Shown here piece after piece: positions 32,753 to 41,012 of a DNA stretch of 41,012 nucleotides. The first letter of the stretch is position 1; the number at the start of each line of letters is the position of its first letter. The stretch covers positions 1 through 41,012 of the forward strand of contig DJPH01000034.1 of NCBI GenBank assembly GCA_002439755.1. The letters are read 5' to 3'. This DNA is from Prevotellaceae bacterium UBA6417 (GTDB lineage Bacteria; Bacteroidota; Bacteroidia; Bacteroidales; Bacteroidaceae). The position numbers were made by a program, and so were the translations under genes. The notes below the pieces were generated by a model. The model saw only the letters and a program-made list of their open reading frames with translations, was not told the DNA's origin and did not search any database.

Positions 32753-33220
32753 ATGATAGACATAAAGACTTTAAAGGACATTGTCAACGACTGGCTGAAA
32801 GACAAGGACTATTTCCTGACCGACCTGTCAATCAGCCCGGACGACAAGATTGTTGTGGAAATTGACCACAAAGAAGGTGTATGGATCGACGACTGCGTTG
32901 ACCTGAGCAAGTATATCGAATCCCGCCTTGACAGTGATGCAGACAACTATGAGCTTGAGGTGGGAAGTGCCGGAATAGGACAACCGTTCAAGGTGCTTCA
33001 ACAGTACATCAACCACATAGGCGACGAAGTGGAGATAGTCACCCGTGAGGGCGAAAAGCTGAAAGGCACCCTCAAAGCCGCCGATGAGCACCACTTTACG
33101 GCCGGCATCAAAAAGAAAATAAAGCCCGAAGGAGCCAAACGCCCCAAGATGGTGGAAGAAGATGTGACCTATGCCTACGACGACGTCAAAAGTGTGAAAT
33201 ACCTCATATCGTTCAAATAA
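32753..33220 (+). CDS. rimP: Ribosome maturation factor RimP
   Basis: A 155-residue 30S assembly factor. The N-terminal alpha/beta domain holds KIVVEIDHKEGVWIDDCVDLSKYIESRLD and the characteristic ELEVGSAGIGQPFKVLQQYINHIGDEV (RimP usually reads EVSSPGLDRPL here). The C-terminal SH3-like part is RREGEKLKGTL-type, ending VKYLISFK. It heads the conserved rimP-nusA-infB unit, 77 bp ahead of nusA. Length is normal for the family. Confidence 0.92.
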   Translation: MIDIKTLKDIVNDWLKDKDYFLTDLSISPDDKIVVEIDHKEGVWIDDCVDLSKYIESRLDSDADNYELEVGSAGIGQPFKVLQQYINHIGDEVEIVTREGEKLKGTLKAADEHHFTAGIKKKIKPEGAKRPKMVEEDVTYAYDDVKSVKYLISFK

Positions 33221-33297
33221 CAGGTGCCTGTGCGGCAGCCTCGGGCTGCAAAAGCGGCAGGACACCCCTCAGCATGCAATAACCAAAATAAAACATA

Positions 33298-34560
33298 ATG
33301 GCTACAAAGAAAGAAAATACAGTGAGCCTCATAGACACCTTTGCCGAGTTCAAGGAAACAAAGAACATCGACAGAGCCACCCTTGTAGGAGTAATCGAAG
33401 AAAGCTTCCGCAGTGTGCTGGCAAAAATGTTCGGCTCGGACGAGAATCTTGACATCATCGTTAACCCCGACAAAGGCGACTGCGAAATACACAGAAACCG
33501 CGTTGTGGTGGCCGATGGGCAGGTGACCGACCTCAACAAGGAAATCAGTCTGAGCGATGCCCGCAAGATCGATGCCGACTATGAAGTGGGTGAAGACGTG
33601 AGCGAATCCATAGACTTCATGAAGTTCGGTCGCAGAGCCATCCTCACACTCCGCCAGACCTTGGCCGGCAAAGTGCTGGAACTGGAGCACGACTCCCTAT
33701 ACAACAAATACAAGGATCGTATAGGCGAAGTGGTCTCGGGCGAGGTATATCAGGTGTGGAAAAACGAGATTTTGCTCCAGGATGAAGAACACAACGACTT
33801 GCTCCTTCCCAAATCGGAACAGATACCCGGCGACTTCTACCGCAAAGGTGAAATAGTGCGCGCCGTCATCAATAAGGTGGAAAACATCAACAATATCCCT
33901 AAAATCTACCTCAGCCGCACCTCACCGATGTTCCTGCAACGGCTGCTCGAAGCCGAAGTGCCCGAGATAAACGACGGTCTGATCACCGTCAAAGGCATTG
34001 CACGCATACCGGGAGAAAGAGCCAAGATAGCCGTGGAAAGCTATGACGACCGTATAGACCCCGTAGGAGCCTGCGTAGGAGTGAAAGGCCGGCGCATACA
34101 CGGCATAGTGCGCGAACTGCGCAATGAAAACATCGATATGGTCAACTATACCAGCAACCCCTCGCTCTATGTGCAGCGCGCCCTCAGTCCCGCGAAAATC
34201 TCGGATATATACCTCGACGAAGCCAACCACAAGGCCGAAGTCTACCTGCAACCCGAAGAAGTGTCACTGGCCATAGGCAAGGGAGGACTCAACATCAAAC
34301 TGGCTAGCATGCTCACCGGCTATACCATCGACGTATATCGCGAATCGGAAGAAAACAACGAGGAAGACGACATCTACCTCTACGAATTCTCAGACGAAAT
34401 AGACCAATGGGTCATCGACGCATTCAAGCACGCCGGCATGGAAACAGCGCGCGAAGTGCTCTCGCATAGCCGCGAAGAACTCATCCAGGCCACCGACCTC
34501 GAAGAAAGCACCATCGATGAAGTGCTCAAAATATTAAACGAAGAATTTGAGAAAGAATAG
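33298..34560 (+). CDS. nusA: Transcription termination/antitermination factor NusA
   Basis: A 420-residue RNA polymerase-binding factor affecting pausing and termination. The N-terminal RNAP-binding domain occupies about residues 1-130. An S1 domain follows (RIGEVVSGEVYQVWKNEILLQ, residues about 140-205), then KH1 (KIYLSRTSPMFLQRLLEAEVPEI, GERAKIAVESYDDRIDPVGACVGVKGRRIHGIVREL) and KH2 (EVSLAIGKGGLNIKLASMLTGYTIDVY). The C-terminus is short and acidic, as in other Bacteroidetes NusA, without the two E. coli acidic repeats. infB starts 3 bp after its stop. Its leader hairpin may be a target of its own activity (inference). Confidence 0.96.
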   Translation: MATKKENTVSLIDTFAEFKETKNIDRATLVGVIEESFRSVLAKMFGSDENLDIIVNPDKGDCEIHRNRVVVADGQVTDLNKEISLSDARKIDADYEVGEDVSESIDFMKFGRRAILTLRQTLAGKVLELEHDSLYNKYKDRIGEVVSGEVYQVWKNEILLQDEEHNDLLLPKSEQIPGDFYRKGEIVRAVINKVENINNIPKIYLSRTSPMFLQRLLEAEVPEINDGLITVKGIARIPGERAKIAVESYDDRIDPVGACVGVKGRRIHGIVRELRNENIDMVNYTSNPSLYVQRALSPAKISDIYLDEANHKAEVYLQPEEVSLAIGKGGLNIKLASMLTGYTIDVYRESEENNEEDDIYLYEFSDEIDQWVIDAFKHAGMETAREVLSHSREELIQATDLEESTIDEVLKILNEEFEKE

Positions 34561-34563
34561 TAT

Positions 34564-37542
34564 ATGGGAGTCAGACTGAACAAGGTTTTAAAAGAATTCA
34601 ACGTCGGGTTGCAAACCGTCATTGACTATCTGGACAAGAAAGGCATCACCATCAAAAACGATATGAATGCCAAACTCACAGACGAGCAATACCAGATAGT
34701 AAAAGACGAGTTCGGTTCGGACAAACGCCTGCGCAACGAGGCCAACATCCTTATATCGCAACGCCACACCGAAAAAACCAAGGAAAAGAAAACACACGCA
34801 GCGAAAAAAGTCGTCGAAGAAATCAAGACCGAAATCCCCGAACAGGCTGTGCCCCAATTCAAACCCGTGGGGAAAATAGACCTCGATAGCATCGGCAAAC
34901 CCGCACCGGCCAAAGAACCTGAAGCACAAAAAGAGGCTCCCAAGCCCGAAAAAAAAGAAACAACAACTGAAATACCACCTGTGAAACAGGAACACAAAAC
35001 AACACCGGAGACTGCTGTCACCCCGAAAACGGCCCCGCAACAGGCAGCCGCAAAACAACAGCCACACGCAGCTCCCGAAAAGACTCAGGCTGCAAAAACC
35101 GAAACCACACAGCCGAAAGAACAGAAAGAAACAGACAAAAAGCCTGAAAAACAGACAAAAGAAACTCCTGCCACACAACCCGCACCGGCCGAAAAGCAAC
35201 CTGCGGCAGTGGCACCGGCCAAAAAAGAAGAAACACCCTCACCGGCCAAACCTTCCGACAGAATAGGAACGGTGCAGGACGGCGTGTTCCATCTCAACAA
35301 CAAACCAACCATCACAGGTCCCAAAGTGCTGGGAACAATCGACCTGTCAACCATCAACGAAAACACGCGCCCACGCAAGAAAACCAAAGAAGAAAAGAAA
35401 AAGGAGCGCGAAGAAAAGCTGAAGCAGCAACACGCCGGCAATGCCGCCGCACAACCTGCAGGAAACGCGCAAAAGAAAAAACGCAAACGCATATCCGGAA
35501 GCAAGGTCGACATCTCGGCCGAAGCCAGAAAGTCGGAGCAGGGAAGAGGCGACAACCAGCCGAGAAACAACCAGCACAACAACTTCCAAAACACAAAAGG
35601 GAAAAACAAAAAACAGACATCTGTATTCAAGCCGCAGGTGTCCGACGAAGACGTAGCCAAAGAAGTGAAGAAAACCCTGGCGCGACTCACCAGCAAAAAG
35701 AACTTCAGCAACAGTGCCAAATACCGTCGTGAAAAGCGCGACCAGGTAAGAGCTGCCAACGAAGAACGGCTGAACGAAGAAAGCAAAGAGAGCAAAATAC
35801 TCAAGCTTACCGAGTTTGTGACAGCCAACGAACTGGCTACAATGATGAACGTTCCCGTCACACAAGTAATATCGACATGTATGAGCATCGGCATGATGAT
35901 CAGCATCAACCAGCGCATGGATGCAGAGACCATCAACCTCGTTGCCGAAGAGTTCGGATTCAAAACCGAATATGTAAGCGCATCAGTCTCTGAAGCCGTA
36001 CACGAAGAAGAAGACAATGAAGACGACCTGCAACCGCGCGATCCCATCGTAACCATCATGGGTCACGTAGACCATGGCAAGACATCGTTGCTCGACTATA
36101 TCCGCAACTCCAATGTCATTGCCGGTGAGGCCGGAGGCATCACCCAGCACATCGGAGCCTACAATGTGACACTCGAAAACGGACGACACATCACCTTCCT
36201 TGACACACCCGGACACGAAGCATTCACAGCCATGCGTGCACGCGGAGCACAGGTGACTGACATTGCCATCATCATTATTGCCGCAGACGACGATGTGATG
36301 CCGCAGACCAAAGAGGCCATCAACCACGCAATGGCAGCCAACGTGCCTATAGTCTTTGCCATCAACAAAGTGGACAAGCCGGCTGCAAACCCTGACAAAA
36401 TCAAGGAAACTCTGGCAAGTATGAACTTCCTGGTCGAGGAATGGGGAGGCAAGTATCAAAGCCAGGATATCTCGGCCAAGAAAGGAACGGGGGTCAACGA
36501 ACTGTTGGAAAAAGTGCTGCTCGAGGCAGACATGCTCGAGCTGAAAGCCAATCCTAACCGTAACGCCACAGGTACCATCATCGAATCATCCCTTGACAAA
36601 GGCCGCGGCTATGTGGCAACGATACTGGTGAGCAACGGCACCCTGCACATAGGTGACAATGTCATTGCAGGCACATGCTTCGGACGTGTGAAAGACCTGA
36701 GCGACGAACGCGGAAAACATATCGATTCCGTGGGGCCGGCCCATGCCGCAACGCTCCTGGGCTTTAACGGAGCTCCGCAGGCCGGTGACACATTCCACGT
36801 GATGGCAACCGAACAGGAAGTGCGCGACATTGCCAACAAACGACTGCAGCTTCAGCGCGAACAGAGCCTGCGTACCAACAGACGTCCCACTCTGGAAGAC
36901 ATTGGCAACCGCATTGCCATAGGTGGTTTCCAGGAACTTAATATAATAGTCAAAGGCGACGTTGACGGTTCTGTCGAGGCCCTTAGTGACGCACTCATCA
37001 AGTTGTCTACAAAGAAGATTGCAGTCAATGTCATCCACAAGGCAGTGGGACAAATCACGGAAAGCGATGTCTCCTTGGCGGCAGCGTCACAGGCAATCAT
37101 TATAGGTTTCCAGGTGAGACCCAGTGCACAGGCACGCAAAGAAGCCGAACAGGAAGGCATAGACATCAGACTATATTCCATCATTTATGACGCCATCCAT
37201 GACGTGAAGACTGCCATGGAAGGCATGCTGAAGCCCATCATCAAGGAAGAACAGACGGCAACGCTGGAAGTGCGCCAGGTTTACCACATCAGTAAAGTGG
37301 GAACTGTGGCAGGTGCATTCGTAACAGACGGCAAGGTGCATCGTTCAGACAAGGCACGCCTTATACGCGATGGCATTGTCAGGTTTACCGGCGAAATCAA
37401 TGCCTTGAAGCGATTCAAAGACGATGTTAAAGAAGTGGCTTCCAACTTTGAGTGCGGCATCAGCCTGACCAACTGCAATGACATCCTTGAAGGAGATACC
37501 ATAGAAACATTCCACGAGATAGAAATCAAACAAAAGCTGTAG
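34564..37542 (+). CDS. infB: Translation initiation factor IF-2
   Basis: A 992-residue GTPase bringing fMet-tRNA to the 30S subunit. An IF2_N-like start (VRLNKVLKEFNVGLQTVIDYLDKKGI) is followed by a long Lys/Glu/Pro/Ala-rich low-complexity region to about residue 400. A second IF2_N-type segment lies at about 415-470 (KLTEFVTANELATMMNVPVTQVI). The G domain has GHVDHGKT (500-507), DTPGHE (547-552) and NKVD (601-604), with domains II-IV after it. Length is within the range for Bacteroidetes IF-2, whose N-terminus varies. cvpA begins 6 bp after the stop. Confidence 0.97.
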   Translation: MGVRLNKVLKEFNVGLQTVIDYLDKKGITIKNDMNAKLTDEQYQIVKDEFGSDKRLRNEANILISQRHTEKTKEKKTHAAKKVVEEIKTEIPEQAVPQFKPVGKIDLDSIGKPAPAKEPEAQKEAPKPEKKETTTEIPPVKQEHKTTPETAVTPKTAPQQAAAKQQPHAAPEKTQAAKTETTQPKEQKETDKKPEKQTKETPATQPAPAEKQPAAVAPAKKEETPSPAKPSDRIGTVQDGVFHLNNKPTITGPKVLGTIDLSTINENTRPRKKTKEEKKKEREEKLKQQHAGNAAAQPAGNAQKKKRKRISGSKVDISAEARKSEQGRGDNQPRNNQHNNFQNTKGKNKKQTSVFKPQVSDEDVAKEVKKTLARLTSKKNFSNSAKYRREKRDQVRAANEERLNEESKESKILKLTEFVTANELATMMNVPVTQVISTCMSIGMMISINQRMDAETINLVAEEFGFKTEYVSASVSEAVHEEEDNEDDLQPRDPIVTIMGHVDHGKTSLLDYIRNSNVIAGEAGGITQHIGAYNVTLENGRHITFLDTPGHEAFTAMRARGAQVTDIAIIIIAADDDVMPQTKEAINHAMAANVPIVFAINKVDKPAANPDKIKETLASMNFLVEEWGGKYQSQDISAKKGTGVNELLEKVLLEADMLELKANPNRNATGTIIESSLDKGRGYVATILVSNGTLHIGDNVIAGTCFGRVKDLSDERGKHIDSVGPAHAATLLGFNGAPQAGDTFHVMATEQEVRDIANKRLQLQREQSLRTNRRPTLEDIGNRIAIGGFQELNIIVKGDVDGSVEALSDALIKLSTKKIAVNVIHKAVGQITESDVSLAAASQAIIIGFQVRPSAQARKEAEQEGIDIRLYSIIYDAIHDVKTAMEGMLKPIIKEEQTATLEVRQVYHISKVGTVAGAFVTDGKVHRSDKARLIRDGIVRFTGEINALKRFKDDVKEVASNFECGISLTNCNDILEGDTIETFHEIEIKQKL

Positions 37543-37548
37543 CCACAA

Positions 37549-38103
37549 ATGGAAACGATAGATTTGGCTATCATCCTTTTAGTGCTTTGGTCTGTTTATC
37601 ATGGATGGAAACAAGGTTTCTTCAAGGAACTTGTTTCCATGGCAGGCTTCTTTGTGGGACTGTTCATCGCTTTCAGGCTCTATAGCTCCTTTGGCGGCTA
37701 TCTCATGCCCGACCTGTCTTCGGGCTCTGTCATCGGTGACTATTTGTGCAAGGCTTTGGCTTTCGTCTTGATATGGATAATAGTACCTATATTGATGGGA
37801 GTTGCGGCCAACGTACTCACAAAATCCCTTCAAGGCCTGCATCTGGGCAGACTCAATGCCATCTGCGGCTCTGCCGTCAGTATGGTAAAATACTTGGTGC
37901 TGATGAGCTTCGTCTTTAATGCCATGGACTTCATCGGCATTATGAATGCCGACAAAAAGTCGGCATCCATATTCTATGAACCCGTGGCATCTGTCGTGCA
38001 AAGAGCATTTGCGGGCAAGGAGCATCCCAGGCCCTCACATTCGCACGACGAAGAGAAAACATCGGATACCATTTGGATAGACATGCATCATCCCAAAAAA
38101 TGA
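37549..38103 (+). CDS. CvpA-family membrane protein
   Basis: A 184-residue inner-membrane protein of the CvpA (colicin V production) family. METIDLAIILLVLWSVYHGWKQGFFKELVSMAGFFVGLFIAF is the family N-terminus (D-x(8)-G-x(3)-G-x(2)-KE). About four membrane segments end near residue 130, followed by a polar His/Asp-rich tail. CvpA homologs are linked to envelope homeostasis in enterobacteria. Precise function is unresolved. Its stop overlaps the sufB start (ATGA). Confidence 0.85.
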   Translation: METIDLAIILLVLWSVYHGWKQGFFKELVSMAGFFVGLFIAFRLYSSFGGYLMPDLSSGSVIGDYLCKALAFVLIWIIVPILMGVAANVLTKSLQGLHLGRLNAICGSAVSMVKYLVLMSFVFNAMDFIGIMNADKKSASIFYEPVASVVQRAFAGKEHPRPSHSHDEEKTSDTIWIDMHHPKK

Positions 38104-39542
38104 ACAGCGAAAACGATATAGTCAGAGACATAACGGAAAAGAAGTATGAATACGGCTTCACGACCGACGTGGATACGGATGTCATACCCAAAGGCCTGAA
38201 CGAAGACATCGTGAGGCTCATCTCCCAAAAGAAGAACGAGCCCGAATGGCTTTTGCAATTCAGACTGAATGCCTTCCGATATTGGCAAACCCTGGAACAG
38301 CCCCATTGGGGTCACGTTTCTTTGCCTGAGATAGACTATCAGGCCATTTCCTACTATGCTGCCCCGCGCACGAAAAAAGCCGGTGCCCCTAAAGAGATTG
38401 ACCCGGAATTGGAAAAGACATTCGACAAATTGGGCATACCTTTGCAGGAACGCCTGTCGTTGAGCGGCGTAGCCGTGGATGCAGTCATGGACTCCGTATC
38501 CGTCAAGACTACTTTCAAGGAGCACCTGGCCGAACGGGGCATCATCTTTTGCTCTATTTCCGAAGCCGTAAACAATTATCCCGAATTGGTACGTCAATAC
38601 TTGGGAACGGTTGTGCCCTATCGCGACAACTTCTATGCCGCACTCAACAGCGCAGTCTTCAGCGACGGTTCGTTTGTCTATATACCCAAGAATGTGCGTT
38701 GTCCCATGGAGCTTTCCACCTATTTCCGTATAAATGCCGTCAACACAGGGCAGTTTGAACGCACCCTCATCGTTTGCGACGAAGGTGCATACGTCAGCTA
38801 TCTCGAAGGCTGCACAGCCCCCATGCGCGACGAAAACCAACTCCATGCAGCCATTGTGGAAATTGTTGTCAACAAGGATGCAGAGGTGAAATATTCAACC
38901 GTGCAAAACTGGTATCCGGGTGATGAACACGGACGCGGAGGAGTGTACAACCTCGTTACAAAGCGAGGCCACTTGCGTGGTGACAACAGCAAACTGTCGT
39001 GGACGCAGGTGGAAACCGGGTCGGCCATTACATGGAAATATCCCAGCTGCATATTGTCCGGTGACAATTCACAGGCAGAGTTCTATAGTGTGGCCGTAAC
39101 CAACCATTACCAGCAGGCCGACACAGGAACAAAGATGATTCACATCGGCAAAAACACGCGCAGCACCATAGTCAGCAAGGGCATCAGCAGCGGCCACAGC
39201 CAGAACTCATATAGAGGCCTGGTCAAGATGGGACCAAAGGCCGCCAACTCGCGCAACTACAGTTCGTGCGACTCGCTCCTGTTGTCAGACACAAGCGGTG
39301 CCCACACCTTTCCATATATCGACGTAAACAACGACACTTCCATTGTGGAGCACGAAGCCACAACTTCAAAGATTTCCGAAGAGCAGCTCTTCTACTGCAA
39401 CCAGCGGGGCATCCCGCCCGAAGATGCCGTGGGGCTCATCGTCAACGGCTATGCCAAACAAGTGTTGAACAAACTTCCCATGGAGTTTGCCGTAGAAGCA
39501 CAAAAGCTGTTGTCAGTTTCGCTCGAAGGCTCGGTGGGATAA
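38100..39542 (+). CDS. sufB: Fe-S cluster assembly scaffold SufB
   Basis: A 480-residue SufB, scaffold of the SufBCD complex that builds Fe-S clusters. The start is the ATG at 38100 overlapping the cvpA stop. Family blocks include EKKYEYGFTTDVDTDVIPKGLNEDIVRLIS, FVYIPKNVRCPMELSTYFRIN, EGCTAPMRDENQLHAAIVEIV, AEVKYSTVQNWYPGDEHGRGGVYNLVTKRG and the C-terminal EFAVEAQKLLSVSLEGSVG. The protein looks full length. Normally sufC and sufD follow sufB. Here a terminator and an oppositely oriented hsp20 follow instead, so sufC/D must lie elsewhere. Confidence 0.95.
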   Translation: MNSENDIVRDITEKKYEYGFTTDVDTDVIPKGLNEDIVRLISQKKNEPEWLLQFRLNAFRYWQTLEQPHWGHVSLPEIDYQAISYYAAPRTKKAGAPKEIDPELEKTFDKLGIPLQERLSLSGVAVDAVMDSVSVKTTFKEHLAERGIIFCSISEAVNNYPELVRQYLGTVVPYRDNFYAALNSAVFSDGSFVYIPKNVRCPMELSTYFRINAVNTGQFERTLIVCDEGAYVSYLEGCTAPMRDENQLHAAIVEIVVNKDAEVKYSTVQNWYPGDEHGRGGVYNLVTKRGHLRGDNSKLSWTQVETGSAITWKYPSCILSGDNSQAEFYSVAVTNHYQQADTGTKMIHIGKNTRSTIVSKGISSGHSQNSYRGLVKMGPKAANSRNYSSCDSLLLSDTSGAHTFPYIDVNNDTSIVEHEATTSKISEEQLFYCNQRGIPPEDAVGLIVNGYAKQVLNKLPMEFAVEAQKLLSVSLEGSVG

Positions 39543-39548
39543 CAAAAA

Positions 39549-39590
39549 AATGACCGCAATCATGCGCTCATACGCATCATCGCGGTCATT
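39549..39590. terminator. Bidirectional terminator between sufB and hsp20
   Basis: AATGACCGC (39549-39557) pairs with GCGGTCATT (39582-39590), with an inner ATGCG/CGCAT stem and a 6-nt loop. On the minus strand it is followed by TTTTTTT, on the plus strand by CTTTT. It can end both sufB and hsp20 transcripts. Confidence 0.8.
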
Positions 39591-39621
39591 CTTTTAAAGT
39601 ATCTCTATTGCTTCTTCTCTG

Positions 39622-40068
39622 TTATTCAATATTGATTCCAAACGACGACTTGGCTTTGTCTTCCTCGGTAACCTTTGGAAGCGTCACAGTCAACAAACCG
39701 TTTTCCATCTTGGCACTGATATTTTCCTTGCGGATATTGTCAGGCAGGCTGATGGCCTGTTGGAATTTGGAATAGCTGAACTCACGCCTCCAATAGCGCA
39801 CGTTCTTCTTCTCCTCCTTCTTGTTCTCGTCCTTGGCCTCATGTTTCTTCTCCATGCTGATAACAAGGTTGTTGTCCTCGTCAACACTGATTTTGAAGTC
39901 ATCCTTTACCATTCCGGGAGCAGCAAGCTCAATCTTGTAGTTCTTGTCATTCTCAATCACATTGATGGCAGGAGCCGTAGCCTTGGCGGGCACCATCCAA
40001 TCGTTGTTAAAGAAATCATTGAATACATCCGGTAACCAAGTCTGGTTGTTTCTACTTACTGGCATCAT
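39622..40068 (-). CDS. Small heat-shock protein Hsp20/alpha-crystallin family
   Basis: A 148-residue ATP-independent holdase. The start at 40068 (MMPVSRNNQTWLPDVFNDFF) has GGAGG 8 bp upstream (40077-40081), and related Bacteroidales proteins begin at this MMPV. A frame reaching 40083 would place GGAGG inside codons. The alpha-crystallin domain runs from about residue 35 (INVIENDKNYKIELAAPGMVKDDFKISVD) to the end, with a KR-rich loop (EKKNVRYWRREFSYSKFQQAISLP) and MENGLLTVTLPKV. Regulation is probably heat or stress linked. Two dyads lie upstream. Confidence 0.92.
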   Translation of the reverse strand: MMPVSRNNQTWLPDVFNDFFNNDWMVPAKATAPAINVIENDKNYKIELAAPGMVKDDFKISVDEDNNLVISMEKKHEAKDENKKEEKKNVRYWRREFSYSKFQQAISLPDNIRKENISAKMENGLLTVTLPKVTEEDKAKSSFGINIE

Positions 40069-40104
40069 AATTATATCCTCCATTTTTGTTTTATGTTCTA
40101 TTTT

Positions 40105-40140
40105 TGTTCTTTGAACACCGCTCTTGCGAACGTCGTTCGC
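40105..40140. promoter_or_regulatory. Two short dyads upstream of hsp20
   Basis: TGTTC-TTT-GAACA (40105-40117) and GCGAAC-GTC-GTTCGC (40126-40140) are both perfect dyads with 3-bp centres, 37-72 bp before the hsp20 ATG. No CIRCE sequence and no TAnnTTTG element was found in the 230-bp gap. These dyads may be operators of a stress regulator. This is inference. The rest of the gap up to 40298 shows nothing recognisable. Confidence 0.45.
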
Positions 40141-40298
40141 TTATACAATGGCAAGTCGTGTGCCAGCACCCGAAATGGAAGAATTTTGTGCTCTCAGACC
40201 ATAGACATGAGACTTTTTGACATGTAAAACGCCAAAATGTCTTCTCTACGTAAAAATCATTTCAATATGAGTGATGCTAATCCTCTCTTGTGCATAGG

Positions 40299-41012
40299 TC
40301 ATTCCTTGATGCAGCGCACCGGACGCGCCATGGTCTGTGCGCCGATAAAATGGTATGTGTAGGTCTTCGCATCCTCTCTGATGCACAATGAGAGACCATG
40401 ATAGGTATTTGTGTGAGCCCCATAGCAACTCCAATAATAAACACCGCCCATGGCCCAAAGGCCGCCCTGTGATTGTCCCTCTAAGTTATCACGATCTACT
40501 CGCTGCCCTGTTGCTATGAGTGTTAGAGGACTTCCTTGCTTGTCTCGTTTTGGATAGACTTTATAAGTGTAGCTGCTCGTGGTCTCACCATTCAACTTAG
40601 AATCATTGCCATTAACAAATACTGCGAATGCCCTTGGTACGGGAACTTTAAATCCGCGAGGCGATGGATCATAAACTGTCTTTGTGGAGCTCTGAGAATC
40701 TTTATCAGAGTAGTTGCCACTATTCCATAGGTTATAATATTGGGGAGAATTAAGCCAGCGGGTGTTTTCACCTTTTCCATCATGACTTACATAATATACA
40801 TTCGGGTTTTGGATGGCTTCGCCTAATGAAACCTGCTTTACTTCGTATTTGTATCCGTAACCATTCTGCCACGTCTCGTGTGGGCGATAGTCTTCACTAC
40901 CGATTTCTTTTCTGTTTTTCAATGCCACAATGGGGTCTTTGCGTCCCCACTGGTAATAGGTCGAGCCGCCGTCTTTGTAGTCGAGAGTGTCTCCTTGCTG
41001 CACAACATTAAG
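40299..41012 (-). CDS. Partial surface protein, FISUMP/fimbrillin-like C-terminus
   Basis: The 3' part of a gene that enters from beyond the window. The frame is open from 41012 to the stop at 40299 and no start can be set (the GTG at 41003 is internal). The 238 residues seen match the C-terminal module of many Bacteroidales surface and fimbrillin-type proteins. GGSTYYQWGRKDPIVAL, YNLWNSG, TVYDPSPRGFKVPVPRAF, GGVYYWSCYG and the terminal ARPVRCIKE are typical of the Fibrobacter succinogenes major paralogous (FISUMP) domain. No transmembrane segment is visible. By eye it is more A+T-rich than the sufB-infB region. The role is probably adhesion or fimbrial assembly, but this is family-level inference. 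Confidence 0.75.
   Translation of the reverse strand, partial: LNVVQQGDTLDYKDGGSTYYQWGRKDPIVALKNRKEIGSEDYRPHETWQNGYGYKYEVKQVSLGEAIQNPNVYYVSHDGKGENTRWLNSPQYYNLWNSGNYSDKDSQSSTKTVYDPSPRGFKVPVPRAFAVFVNGNDSKLNGETTSSYTYKVYPKRDKQGSPLTLIATGQRVDRDNLEGQSQGGLWAMGGVYYWSCYGAHTNTYHGLSLCIREDAKTYTYHFIGAQTMARPVRCIKE

Noticed and set aside
35085..36059. Serine/cysteine-rich minus-strand frame opposite infB
   Set aside because: It is the antisense image of the Lys/Glu/Pro-rich IF-2 linker and not a real protein.

Overview
The window looks like chromosomal DNA of a Bacteroidota member, most likely order Bacteroidales and close to Prevotella/Segatella. Evidence seen in the sequence: repeated Bacteroidetes-type promoter -7 elements (TAnnTTTG) in front of transcription units, few Shine-Dalgarno sequences, a GldH lipoprotein, a FISUMP/fimbrillin-like surface protein, and gene orders I know from Bacteroidales (metF-holB-ricT/PSP1-gldH; purH-mreBCD-mrdA-rodA; rimP-nusA-infB-cvpA-sufB). 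No rRNA, tRNA, transposase, phage gene or CRISPR array was seen.

Layout. (1) 1-5.5 kb: a secreted glycoside hydrolase operon (GH127-like, GH171/NamZ-like exo-muramidase, GH20 hexosaminidase), ended by a perfect 16-bp terminator stem. (2) 5.5-9.5 kb: metF, preceded by a possible 18-codon upstream ORF that overlaps its start codon, then holB, a RicT/PSP1 protein with a basic tail, and gldH. (3) 9.6-16.1 kb, minus strand: a short purH (IMP cyclohydrolase domain only) followed by mreB, mreC, mreD, mrdA and rodA, the cell elongation machinery. (4) 16.3-27.4 kb: a surface-glycan/LPS region. The minus strand carries GT9-GT2-GT4 and a separately promoted aminotransferase, LicC-like nucleotidyltransferase and LicD trio. 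The plus strand carries GT4, mscS, then GT9, an LpxL-type acyltransferase and a WaaP/KdkA-type kinase in tight coupling. (5) 27.4-32.4 kb: a large tricorn-like S41 protease, an EEP-family exported hydrolase and an EFR1 flavodoxin-ferredoxin protein. (6) 32.4-32.75 kb: a phased 23-bp modular palindrome array and a promoter with a terminator-like leader hairpin. (7) 32.75-39.5 kb: rimP-nusA-infB-cvpA-sufB. sufB ends in a terminator with no sufC after it. (8) 39.6-41 kb, minus strand: an Hsp20 chaperone and the C-terminal part of a FISUMP/fimbrillin-like surface protein that runs off the window.

The points I find most worth checking are: the 23-bp modular palindrome array and a second array of the same dyad architecture at the window start; the attenuator-like hairpin in the rimP-nusA leader; the aminotransferase-cytidylyltransferase-LicD unit as a possible self-contained phospho-amino-alcohol glycan decoration pathway; the metF upstream ORF; the stand-alone PurH cyclohydrolase domain; and the sufB gene separated from its usual partners. 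Start codons were moved from the longest ORF where promoter position, ATGA overlaps, signal peptides or family alignment supported it. All family calls are from recognition of motifs, not from searches.
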